A model generated the notes under the pieces. It saw nothing but the letters and a program-made list of their open reading frames with translations, made no database searches and was not told the origin of the DNA. Of a stretch of 64,000 bases of DNA, positions 17,182 to 25,243 are shown piece by piece; the stretch's first letter is position 1, and the number at the start of each line of letters is the position of its first letter. The position numbers and the translations under genes were made by a program. Source of the stretch: Xanthomonas cassavae CFBP 4642 (GTDB taxonomy: Bacteria > Pseudomonadota > Gammaproteobacteria > Xanthomonadales > Xanthomonadaceae); assembly GCF_000454545.1 (NCBI RefSeq), contig NZ_CM002139.1, positions 5,129,634 through 5,193,633 on the forward strand, given 5' to 3'.

Positions 17182-18549
17182 CTACAACAACGTGCCGCTC
17201 AGGATCGCCGCAGCGATGCTGAAATAAATCACCAACCCGGTGACATCCACTAACGTTGCCACGAATGGCGCAGAGGCGCTGGCCGGGTCGAACCCGAAGC
17301 GTTGCAACACGAACGGCAGCATCGAGCCGGACAGCGAGCCGAAGGTGACGATGCCGATCAGCGCCGCACCGATGGTCAGCGCCACCATCTGCCAGTGCGG
17401 GCCGTAGTCGTAAAGGCCGGCGGTCTGCCAGATGGTGATGCGCATGATCGCCAGCACGCCCAGGATCGCGCCCAGGGTCAGGCCGGTCGGCAGTTCGCGC
17501 AACGCCACTTTCCACCAGTCGCCCAGACGGATCTCGCGCAGCGCCAGCGAGCGGATCAGCAGCGAGGTGGCCTGCGAGCCGGAGTTGCCGCCCGAGCTCA
17601 TGATCAACGGAATGAACAGGGTCAGCACCACCGCCTTGGACAGCTCGTCCTCGAAGTGCTGCATCGCGCTGGCGGTGAGCATCTCGCCCAGGAACAGCAC
17701 GCTCAACCAGCCGGCGCGCTTCTTGATCATCTGGCCGAAGCCAATCTGCATGTACGGCTTGTCCAGCGCTTCCATGCCGCCGAACTTGTGCACGTCTTCG
17801 GTGGATTCGGCGGTCAATGCATCCAGCACGTCGTCCACGGTGACGATGCCGAGCACGTGGCCGCGCGCATCCACCACCGGAATGGCGAGCAGGTCGTGGC
17901 GACGGATCAGCCGCGCCACTTCTTCCTGATCCAGCGCCGGGTCCACGGTGACCGGCGGATTGACTTGCGCCACCTCCAGGATCGGTGCCTCCGGCGCGCC
18001 GGTGATCAGCCGCCGCATGGTGACCACCTGAGTGAGCACGCGGCTGTGCGGGTCGAGCAGATAGATCGCGTACACGGTCTCGCGGCTGCGCTCCACTTCG
18101 CGGATGTGCTGCAGGGTGCGGCCCACCGTCCAGTCGGCCGGCACCGCCACGAACTCGGTAGTCATCAGCGCGCCGGCGGTATTGGGCGGGTAGCGCATCA
18201 AGGCCTGGATCGACAGCCGCGCCTCGGCGCTGAGCAGCCACAGCAGCGGCTGGCGCTGCTCGGTATCCAGGCCGTGGAAGATGTCGGTGGCACGGTCGTC
18301 GGCCATCTGCCCGAGCAGGGACGCGGCCTGCTCGGCCGGCAGCAAGGCCACCAGCGCACTGGCATCGCGCAGCTCGGGTTGTTCCAGCAGCTTCACCGCA
18401 CGCGGCGGCGGCAACGCGGCCAGCACCTGCGCTGCGTCCGTGCGGTCGAGGGTGTTGAGATATTCCACCGCATCGGCCGTGTTGAGCTCGGCCAGGGGTG
18501 CGGTCAGTGCATCGACGCCTTGGGCAAGGCGCAGGGTTTCGTCGTACAT
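17182..18549 (-). CDS. mgtE: Magnesium transporter MgtE
   Basis: 455 residues in the MgtE order: an N-terminal superhelical domain of about 130 residues (LPPPRAVKLLEQPELRDASALVALLPAEQAASLLGQM), a CBS pair (about 135-255, with MTTEFVAVP and LIRRHDLLAIPVVDARGHVLGIVTVDDVLDAL), and a C-terminal block of five transmembrane helices. The pore signature LIMSSGGNSGSQA, the family's most conserved motif, is intact. It imports Mg2+ and is gated by Mg2+ binding between the N and CBS domains. The 220 nt upstream contain no recognisable M-box riboswitch. It is convergent with the damaged receptor gene. Confidence 0.95.
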   Translation of the reverse strand: MYDETLRLAQGVDALTAPLAELNTADAVEYLNTLDRTDAAQVLAALPPPRAVKLLEQPELRDASALVALLPAEQAASLLGQMADDRATDIFHGLDTEQRQPLLWLLSAEARLSIQALMRYPPNTAGALMTTEFVAVPADWTVGRTLQHIREVERSRETVYAIYLLDPHSRVLTQVVTMRRLITGAPEAPILEVAQVNPPVTVDPALDQEEVARLIRRHDLLAIPVVDARGHVLGIVTVDDVLDALTAESTEDVHKFGGMEALDKPYMQIGFGQMIKKRAGWLSVLFLGEMLTASAMQHFEDELSKAVVLTLFIPLIMSSGGNSGSQATSLLIRSLALREIRLGDWWKVALRELPTGLTLGAILGVLAIMRITIWQTAGLYDYGPHWQMVALTIGAALIGIVTFGSLSGSMLPFVLQRFGFDPASASAPFVATLVDVTGLVIYFSIAAAILSGTLL

Positions 18550-18769
18550 GGTGGTTCGCCTGGTGACGACCGTCGTCGATGACAGCCGGCGAACCCAAAA
18601 CCTCAGGCGCGCGCCAACCAGGTCATCGACCCGGGTCTAGGGTGACTGTCGCTGGACATGGATAAGGCTCCGAAAGGTGCGCACCGACCGGTGATCCGGG
18701 CGGCGGCGCGGCGCAGTCTGCGCGCCTGAGCTGGCTTGGTCAATGCCTCACGTGCGGCCCGCTGCAGTG

Positions 18770-19085
18770 CGCGTATGACGGCAAGCCCAATCCGGCCTTC
18801 CAGCGCGTGCTCGATGCGATGCCAAGCGACAAAGATCAGACCCGGAAGGTGGCCGACGCCTCCGTGCGTGCCAGCGATTTTCTACCACCCGGCAACCCAC
18901 GCAGTTTCTATCGCTACCAGGGCTCGCTGACCACCCCGCCATGCAGCGAAACGGTGGACTGGGTGGTACTGAGTCAACCGGTGCAGGTGTCCAGGGAACA
19001 GATCAACGCATTCGAGCGGATGTATCGGTTCGACGCGCGTCCGCTGCAGCCACTGGACCGTCGCTTCCTGCTCAAGCGCCGGTGA
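18770..19085 (+). pseudogene. Alpha-carbonic anhydrase, 5'-truncated remnant
   Basis: Homology starts at about 18770 (YDGKPNPAFQRVLDAM) and runs to the stop at 19085. It includes the diagnostic SFYRYQGSLTTPPCSETVDWVVL block, in which L-T-T-P-P-C-S-E is near-invariant in alpha-carbonic anhydrases. Only about the last 105 residues remain. The N-terminal two thirds with the signal peptide and the three zinc-binding histidines are absent. Upstream sequence to mgtE (18550-18769) carries no convincing rest of the gene, so a deletion removed it. The fragment cannot be catalytic. Confidence 0.85.
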
Positions 19086-19285
19086 GCCCGGCCCAGGCGC
19101 GGCGCGTCTAGCGCGACGCCGGCAGACCCTCGCGGTTGCCACCGACAAGCGCTGGCCACTGCCTGCCGCCGCAACGCGTTGACCTTGCACACCGGGCGCG
19201 TCGTATGCCGCGCGGCGCCGGCACAGCGTGCAAGCCGGCCGGCCGCCTCGCGCGGCATAATGCGCGCCTCAACGGAGAGTGCGAC

Positions 19286-21097
19286 ATGCATAGCGGCGGC
19301 CTCGAAGTGGCCTTGGTCCTGATGCTGGCGGCGATCGTGGCCGTGCCGGTGTTCAAACGCTTCGGCCTGGGCGCGGTGCTGGCCTATCTGGTCGCCGGCG
19401 TGGTGCTCGGGCCCGACGGCGTGGGCGTGGTGCAGGATGCCGAACGCATCAGCGGTGCAGCCGAGATCGGTGTGGTGATGCTGCTGTTCGTGATCGGCCT
19501 GGAATTGTCGCCAGCCAGGCTCAAGGTAATGCGCCATTCGGTGTTCGGTGCCGGTGCCAGCCAGGTGCTGGTGACCGCGGTGATTCTGGGTGGCCTGTTG
19601 ATGCTGGGCCAACTCGGCTGGAAGAGCGCACTGATCGTCGGCGTGGCACTGGCGTTGTCGTCCACCGCGGTGGGCCTGCAGTTGCTGGCCGAGCGCAAGG
19701 CACTGAACAGTGACTACGGCCGGCTGGCCTTCGCCATCCTGCTGTTCCAGGACCTGATCGCCATTCCGCTGCTGGCGGCCATTCCGCTGCTGGGCGGCAG
19801 CAAGAATGCCACCCTGGCCTGGCCGGATGTGGCCAAGGCAGTCGCCGCCCTGGCACTGGTGATCCTGTGCGGGCGCTTCGTGCTGCGCCATCTGTTCAAC
19901 GTGGTGGCGCGCACGCGCATGCCCGAGGTGTTCACTGCCAGCGCGCTGCTGGTGGTGCTGGGCGCTGCGTGGATCATGCAGGAGGCTGGCCTGAGCGCCA
20001 GCCTTGGCGCCTTCATCGCCGGCGTGTTGCTGGCCGATTCGGAATTCCGCCACGAGCTGGAATCGCAGATCGAGCCGTTCGAAGGCCTGCTGCTGGGCCT
20101 GTTCTTCATCTCGGTGGGCATGGGCATCGACCTCAATCGCGTCGTCGCCGAGCCGGGAGTGATCGCCGCTGGCGTGGCGATCCTGCTGGTGGTGAAGTTC
20201 TCGCTGCTGGTCGGCATCGGCAGCGTGGCCAAGCTGCCGCTACGCAGCAGCCTGATGCTGGGCAGCGTGCTGTGGCTGGGCGGCGAGTTCGCGTTCGTGG
20301 TGTTCAACGAGGCCGACCGCGTCGGCCTGCTGGAAGCTGCCAATCACGACCGTCTGGTGGCCATTGTCGGTGTCTCGATGGCACTGACGCCGCTGTTGCT
20401 GCTTGGCATGCAACGCATCCTCAACGGACCACTGCGCTTGCGCGAACCCAAGTCCGAACGCCCGTTCGACACCATCGATACGCAGACACCCAAGGTGCTG
20501 GTCGCCGGCATGGGCCGCTTCGGCCAGGTGGTTGCGCGCCTGCTCACGGCGCGCCACGTGCCGTTCGTGGCGCTGGAACACAACCCCGACACCGTCGAGG
20601 ACCTGCGCCGCTTCGGCAGCCAGCTGTATTACGGCGATCCCACCCGCCCGGAACTGCTGCGCGCTGCCGGTGCCGACCGCATCAAGGTGTTCGTGATCGC
20701 GGTGGACGACCCGGACACCAACATCAAGACCGTGCGGCTGATCCGCCGCCTGTACCCGCAGGCCACCGTGCTGGCGCGCGCGCGCAACCGCCAGCACGCC
20801 TGGAAGCTGATGGACCTCGGTGCAGAACCGTTCCGCGAGGTCTTTGCCTCCAGCCTGGAACTGAGCGGGCGGGTATTGACCTCGCTGGGACTTGGCGAAG
20901 CGGACGCACGCGAGCACGTCAAACGCTTCCGCCAGCACGACGAAGACCTGCTCCGCCGCCAGCACCTGGTCTACGACGACGAAGCCAAGGTGATCCAGAC
21001 CTCGCGCGACGCACGCGCCGACCTGATGAACCTGTTCGAAGCCGACGTCAAGGCGGATGTGGACGGCGAACCCGCATCAACCACACAGAATCACTGA
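19286..21097 (+). CDS. kefC: Glutathione-regulated-type K+/H+ antiporter (KefB/KefC family)
   Basis: 603 residues, the normal size for KefB/KefC. The first ~385 residues form a CPA2 antiporter domain with 12-13 helices (LVAGVVLGPDGVGVV, IGVVMLLFVIGLELSPARL, ALALSSTAVGLQLLAE, ILLFQDLIAIPLLAAIPL). An RCK/KTN nucleotide-binding domain follows at about 405-530 (VLVAGMGRFGQVVARLL, with the acidic end of strand 2 in VALEHNPD). The charged C-terminal tail is degenerate. The ATG at 19286 has GGAGAG seven bases upstream. It protects against electrophiles by K+ efflux and cytoplasmic acidification in relatives. KefB and KefC cannot be separated by eye, so the symbol is provisional. Confidence 0.88.
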   Translation: MHSGGLEVALVLMLAAIVAVPVFKRFGLGAVLAYLVAGVVLGPDGVGVVQDAERISGAAEIGVVMLLFVIGLELSPARLKVMRHSVFGAGASQVLVTAVILGGLLMLGQLGWKSALIVGVALALSSTAVGLQLLAERKALNSDYGRLAFAILLFQDLIAIPLLAAIPLLGGSKNATLAWPDVAKAVAALALVILCGRFVLRHLFNVVARTRMPEVFTASALLVVLGAAWIMQEAGLSASLGAFIAGVLLADSEFRHELESQIEPFEGLLLGLFFISVGMGIDLNRVVAEPGVIAAGVAILLVVKFSLLVGIGSVAKLPLRSSLMLGSVLWLGGEFAFVVFNEADRVGLLEAANHDRLVAIVGVSMALTPLLLLGMQRILNGPLRLREPKSERPFDTIDTQTPKVLVAGMGRFGQVVARLLTARHVPFVALEHNPDTVEDLRRFGSQLYYGDPTRPELLRAAGADRIKVFVIAVDDPDTNIKTVRLIRRLYPQATVLARARNRQHAWKLMDLGAEPFREVFASSLELSGRVLTSLGLGEADAREHVKRFRQHDEDLLRRQHLVYDDEAKVIQTSRDARADLMNLFEADVKADVDGEPASTTQNH

Positions 21098-21107
21098 GCT
21101 CTTTCGT

Positions 21108-21170
21108 AGGAGCGTGCCTGCGCGCGACCGGGCGTTACCGGCAAAGCCCGTCGCGCGCAGGCACGCTCCT
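21108..21170. terminator. Very strong 21-bp perfect hairpin between kefC and zwf
   Basis: The arms at 21108-21128 and 21150-21170 (starting AGGAGCGTGCCTGCGCGCGA) are perfectly complementary over 21 bp, and the 21-nt loop can extend the stem by about five more pairs. It lies 11 nt after the kefC stop and 38 nt past the zwf stop, between convergent genes. It is likely a bidirectional termination element or a member of a dispersed palindromic repeat family (the 'AGGAGCGTGCC' type seen in xanthomonads). Confidence 0.8.
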
Positions 21171-21207
21171 CCGTGGAGCTGCGGTGGCTGCCTGCCGCTC
21201 GCATCCG

Positions 21208-23028
21208 TCAGCGGCGTGGTGTACGTGCCGCGGTTTTGCCAGCGGTCTTTGCGACCTTGCCGGTTGCGCGTTTGCCCACGGCTTTCTTGGCCGCGCTGCC
21301 GGGCGATGTAGCAGCATCCTGCGATGGTCTTGCTGAAGCCGCAGATGCGCGTTTGGCTGGCGCCTTGGTGATTTTTTCGGCTGTCGCCTTGGTGATCGTC
21401 CTGGCCGGCGCCTTGGTGGCCTTCGTGGCAGATTTGTCGGTGGCTTTCTTGATCGGCGTCGTGACGCTGCTGCGCGCTTCCGGCGCACGGCGTGGCGGTG
21501 GCTTGCGGCCCGGAGTCAACGCGCGCCAGGCATGTCCGCCGTTCATGGCCAGCAAGGCATCGGCGGCCGAGGGGCCGGCGCTGCCGGCGGCGTAGTTGGG
21601 GAAGTCGCTGGCCGGTTGTTTCCAGGCATCCAGGATCGGCTGCACGATGCGCCAGGCGCCTTCCACCATCGCCGCATCCTGGAACAGGCCGGCCTCGCCG
21701 TTCATGCAGTCCTGCAGCAGGCGCTCGTAGCCCACGGTGTATTCCTTGGGAAACCAGTCGCGGTAGCGGAAGTCCATGCGCACCGGCGCCAATGCGACCT
21801 GCGCGCCGGGGCGCTTGACGTCGAACAGCAGCGAGATGCCCTCATCCGGCTGGATGTGCAGCACCAGCCAGTCGGGGCCGTAACCGCCCACTTCGGTGCT
21901 GCGGAACGGTGCCAGCGGCGCGGGCTTGAAGCGGATCGCGATCTCGGTGGTGCGCTCGCGCAGGCGCTTGCCGGTGCGCAGATAAAACGGCACGCCGGCC
22001 CAGCGCCAGGTGTCGACCTGCAGCTTCATCGCCACATAGGTTTCGGTGTCCGAATCCTCGGGCACGGTGTCTTCTTCGCGGTAGCCGGGTACGGCGCTGC
22101 GATTGACCGCGCCGGATGCGTACTGGCCGCGCACCACGTCTTCCGGCCTGATCGGGCGCACCGCCTCGATCACTTCGGCGCGGCGTCGGTGCATCGCCTC
22201 GGTGGTGAAGGCGGCCGGCGGTTCCATCGCAATCATCGCCAGCAGCTGGAACAGGTGGTTGGGCACCATGTCGCGCAGACAGCCGGTGGGATCGTAGAAG
22301 CGCCCGCGCCCTTCCACGCCGATGGTTTCAGCGGCGGTGATCTGCACATGATCGATGCGGTCGCGGTTCCATACCGGCTCGAACAGGCCATTGGCGAAGC
22401 GGAATGCCAGGATGTTCTGCACGGTTTCCTTGCCCAGGAAATGGTCGATGCGGAACACCTGGTCCTCGTGCAGCACCTTGGCCACGGTGGCGTTGAGCGC
22501 GATGGCGCTGGGCAGATCGTGGCCGAAGGGTTTTTCCACGATGACGCGGCGCCAGCCCTCTCCCTCGCGCTGCTCGACCAGACCGGCCTCGCCCAGGTTG
22601 AGCAGGACCGGCTCGAAGAAGCGCGCGGCGGTGGCCAGGTAGAACAGCACATTGCCCTGGGTGCCGTAGCGCTTGTGCAGCTTGTCCAGCACGCCGCCCA
22701 GCGCCTGGTAGGCGCCCTGGTCGGTGAAGTCGCCACGCACGTAATGCATGCGTTCGCGCAACCACTCCCAGGTGGCGGTATCGAAGGAATCGGCCTGAAA
22801 TTCGGCATCGCGGCTGCTGAGCAGCTGCGTCATCGCCTTGCCCATGTTGGTGCGCCAGGCGCGCTCGCTGATGTCGCCGTGGTCCATGCCGACGATGGCG
22901 AAGTCATCACCCAGCGCACCGGAACGGCGCAGGTTGTACAGCGCCGGCATCACCAGCCGCCGGGTCAGGTCGCCGCGCGCGCCGAACACCACGATGATGC
23001 AGGGCGGGGTGGTCTGTTGCTCATTCAT
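21208..23028 (-). CDS. zwf: Glucose-6-phosphate 1-dehydrogenase with long basic C-terminal tail
   Basis: 606 residues; the first ~508 form a complete G6PD. Visible are the Rossmann start IIVVFGARGDLTRRLVMPAL, the catalytic RIDHFLGKETVQNILAFRF, and the C-terminal region with YERLLQDCMNGEAGLFQDAA. It oxidises glucose-6-phosphate to 6-phosphogluconolactone, making NADPH and feeding the Entner-Doudoroff pathway. The last ~98 residues (from about 509, DNA 21211-21504) are a Lys/Ala/Thr/Pro-rich, histone-H1-like extension not normally found in G6PD. Its ATG overlaps the stop of the GH15 gene (ATGA), so the two are co-translated. Confidence 0.95.
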   Translation of the reverse strand: MNEQQTTPPCIIVVFGARGDLTRRLVMPALYNLRRSGALGDDFAIVGMDHGDISERAWRTNMGKAMTQLLSSRDAEFQADSFDTATWEWLRERMHYVRGDFTDQGAYQALGGVLDKLHKRYGTQGNVLFYLATAARFFEPVLLNLGEAGLVEQREGEGWRRVIVEKPFGHDLPSAIALNATVAKVLHEDQVFRIDHFLGKETVQNILAFRFANGLFEPVWNRDRIDHVQITAAETIGVEGRGRFYDPTGCLRDMVPNHLFQLLAMIAMEPPAAFTTEAMHRRRAEVIEAVRPIRPEDVVRGQYASGAVNRSAVPGYREEDTVPEDSDTETYVAMKLQVDTWRWAGVPFYLRTGKRLRERTTEIAIRFKPAPLAPFRSTEVGGYGPDWLVLHIQPDEGISLLFDVKRPGAQVALAPVRMDFRYRDWFPKEYTVGYERLLQDCMNGEAGLFQDAAMVEGAWRIVQPILDAWKQPASDFPNYAAGSAGPSAADALLAMNGGHAWRALTPGRKPPPRRAPEARSSVTTPIKKATDKSATKATKAPARTITKATAEKITKAPAKRASAASARPSQDAATSPGSAAKKAVGKRATGKVAKTAGKTAARTPRR

Positions 23029-24824
23029 GGATGCGTTTCCTTTTCGCCCATGCGTCCATGCAGGCGCAATGCCGCATTGACCAGGGCCACGTGGGAATAC
23101 CCTTGGGGGAAGTTGCCAAGCATGCGTTTTGCACGTGGGTCGTACTCTTCTGCAAGCAGGCCCACGTCGTTGCAGAGCGCCAGCAGCCGTTCGAGCAGCA
23201 CGCGCGCCTCATCGGTGCGACCGATCAAGGCGTAGTTCTCCACCAGCCAGAAACTGCAGGCCAGGAAAGTGCCCTCGCCGGTCGGCAGGCCGTCGGCGCT
23301 ATCGTCGGCGCGATAGCGTTCGACCAGGCCATCGATGGTCAGCTCGCGTGCGATCGCGTCGGCGGTGGCGACAATGCGCGGATCGTCCGGCGGCAGGAAA
23401 CCCACGATCGGGATCAGCAGCAATGCGGCATCCAGGCGCTCGGAGCCGTAGCTCTGCACGAAGTGGCCATCCGGGTGCACGCCCTTGTCCAGCACCTCGG
23501 CACGGATTTCCTCGGCGATCCGGCCCCAACGCGCGCGCTTGTCGGCATCGGCGTTGGTGATGCCGTCGCGCGTGCCGCAATCGAAGGCCAGCCACGCCAT
23601 CACCTTGGAATGCACGAAGTGGCGGCGCTCGTCGCGGATTTCCCAGATGCCTTCGTCCGGCTGACGCCACAGGTCTTCGAGCGTGTCGAGGATGTTTTCC
23701 AGCAAGGCGGCGGCGGAGCCGTCGTCGTCCGACGGCAGCGCCACGCCTTTTTCGCGGGCGTAATGGAATGCGCCGATCAGCTCGCCGTAGACATCGAGCT
23801 GGAACTGATCCACCGCACCGTTGCCGATGCGCACCGGGCCGGAATTTTCATAGCCCGGTAGCCAGTGCGCCTCCCACTCCTGCAAGCGGCGCTCGCCGCC
23901 GATGCCGTACAGCGCCTGCAGCTGGTCCGGCGAACCGGCGATGGTGCGTTGAACCCAGTCGCGGAATGAGGCGGCCTCGTCGCGATAGCCGGCCTGCAAC
24001 AAGGCGATCAGCGTGAACACCGAATCGCGCAGCCAGCAATAGCGGTAATCCCAGTTGCGGGTACCGCCCAGGTGCTCGGGCAGCGAGGCGGTGGGCGCGG
24101 CGACGATGCCGCCGGTGGGCAGATAGCTCAGGCCTTTGAGCACCACCAGCGAGCGGCGCACCTGCTGGGTCCACGGCCCCACGTCGGTGCAGCGGCGCGC
24201 CCAGCCGTGCCAGAACGCGGTGGTGCGTTGCCGCGCCTGTTCCGGATCGATCGGCGGCGGCGTGGGCAGATGCGAGGCGCCATGGCTGAGCACGAACCAG
24301 GTGCTCTGGCCATCGCGCAGGGTGAAGTCGGCTTCGGTGCCCAGGTCCTGGCCATGCAGTTCCTGCGGCGAGCGCAGGACGAGCTGGTCGGGCCCGGCGA
24401 TGGCGCGGATGCCGCCGTCGATGCGGGTCACCCACGGCACCGTGCGCCCGTAGTTGAAACGAAAGGTCAGCCGCATGTGCATGGGCACTTCGCCCTGCAC
24501 GCAGCGCACGATGCGCACCAGATGCTGGTGCAGCTCGCCATTTTCGGTGGCGGCCATGAAGTCGATCAGTTCCACCGTGCCGGTGTCGGTGATCAACCGC
24601 GTGCACAGCACCAGGCTGTCGTCTTCATAGGCGCGTTCGCTACGGTAATCGGCTGCGGGGGCCATCGCCCACTGCCCGTGTTGCTCGTCGCCCAGCAATG
24701 CAGCGAACACCGCATCGGAATCGAAGCGTGGCAGACACAGCCAGTCGATGGTGCCGCGGTGGTCGACCAGGGCCGCGCTGTGGCAGTTGCCCAGCATGGC
24801 GTGGTCTTCGATACGAACGCTCAT
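23025..24824 (-). CDS. Glycoside hydrolase family 15 (glucoamylase/trehalase-like)
   Basis: 599 residues, as in bacterial cytosolic GH15 enzymes; there is no signal peptide. The N-terminal beta-sandwich begins HAMLGNCHSAALVDHRGTIDWLCLPRFDSDAVF, a typical GH15 start. The (alpha/alpha)6 barrel includes GGTRNWDYRYCWLRDSVFTLIAL and a late acidic segment GEGTFLACSFWLVENYAL that carries a conserved catalytic Glu. Substrates in this group are trehalose, maltose or short glucans, with glucose as product. Translational coupling to zwf (ATGA overlap) suggests the released glucose is channelled, after phosphorylation, to the G6PD step. The specific sugar cannot be told from sequence alone. Confidence 0.88.
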   Translation of the reverse strand: MSVRIEDHAMLGNCHSAALVDHRGTIDWLCLPRFDSDAVFAALLGDEQHGQWAMAPAADYRSERAYEDDSLVLCTRLITDTGTVELIDFMAATENGELHQHLVRIVRCVQGEVPMHMRLTFRFNYGRTVPWVTRIDGGIRAIAGPDQLVLRSPQELHGQDLGTEADFTLRDGQSTWFVLSHGASHLPTPPPIDPEQARQRTTAFWHGWARRCTDVGPWTQQVRRSLVVLKGLSYLPTGGIVAAPTASLPEHLGGTRNWDYRYCWLRDSVFTLIALLQAGYRDEAASFRDWVQRTIAGSPDQLQALYGIGGERRLQEWEAHWLPGYENSGPVRIGNGAVDQFQLDVYGELIGAFHYAREKGVALPSDDDGSAAALLENILDTLEDLWRQPDEGIWEIRDERRHFVHSKVMAWLAFDCGTRDGITNADADKRARWGRIAEEIRAEVLDKGVHPDGHFVQSYGSERLDAALLLIPIVGFLPPDDPRIVATADAIARELTIDGLVERYRADDSADGLPTGEGTFLACSFWLVENYALIGRTDEARVLLERLLALCNDVGLLAEEYDPRAKRMLGNFPQGYSHVALVNAALRLHGRMGEKETHP

Positions 24825-24887
24825 CGTGCGGGCGCTTCCTTCCTGCGAAAGAGCCCGCAGTCTCGCACGCGCGGTGTCGGGATCAGG

Positions 24888-25217
24888 TTACGACTGCGCC
24901 GGCAAACGCAGCAGCGGTGGCACCGTGTGTTCCAGCCGGCGAACCAGTGCCGGGTCCATGTAGGCATAGTCGTCGGGGATCTGCAGGCAGACCACGCGGC
25001 AGTGGCGCAGATGCGCGGCGAAGCGTTTGCGCAGCAGCTGCAGATGGCGCCGTTCCATCACCAGCACCACCTGTGCGTGCTGCAACAGCTCCGGGGCGAC
25101 CTGCACTTGCGCATCGGCGGCCAGTCCGGCCGATTGCGCCTGCACGCCGGGCCAGTCGGCGAACACGCGCTCGGCGGTGGGGCTGCGCAGGCGGTTGCGG
25201 CTGCACACGAACAGCAC
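24888..25217 (-). CDS. Low-molecular-weight protein tyrosine phosphatase-like protein
   Basis: 109 residues from a GTG at 25217; an earlier start overlapping the ankyrin gene is possible because the frame stays open. The N-terminal VLFVCSRNRLRSPTAE contains the phosphatase P-loop C-x5-R-S (C-S-R-N-R-L-R-S) directly after the first strand, as in low-molecular-weight phosphatases and arsenate reductases. The protein is shorter than typical LMW-PTPs (about 150), but an Asp-rich IPDDYAYMDPALV segment could supply the general acid. It sits 26 nt after the giant ankyrin gene on the same strand, so a linked signalling role is possible but unproven. Confidence 0.75.
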   Translation of the reverse strand: MLFVCSRNRLRSPTAERVFADWPGVQAQSAGLAADAQVQVAPELLQHAQVVLVMERRHLQLLRKRFAAHLRHCRVVCLQIPDDYAYMDPALVRRLEHTVPPLLRLPAQS

Positions 25218-25243
25218 CCGCGGCGGTTGTCCGCCGCGCAGGC

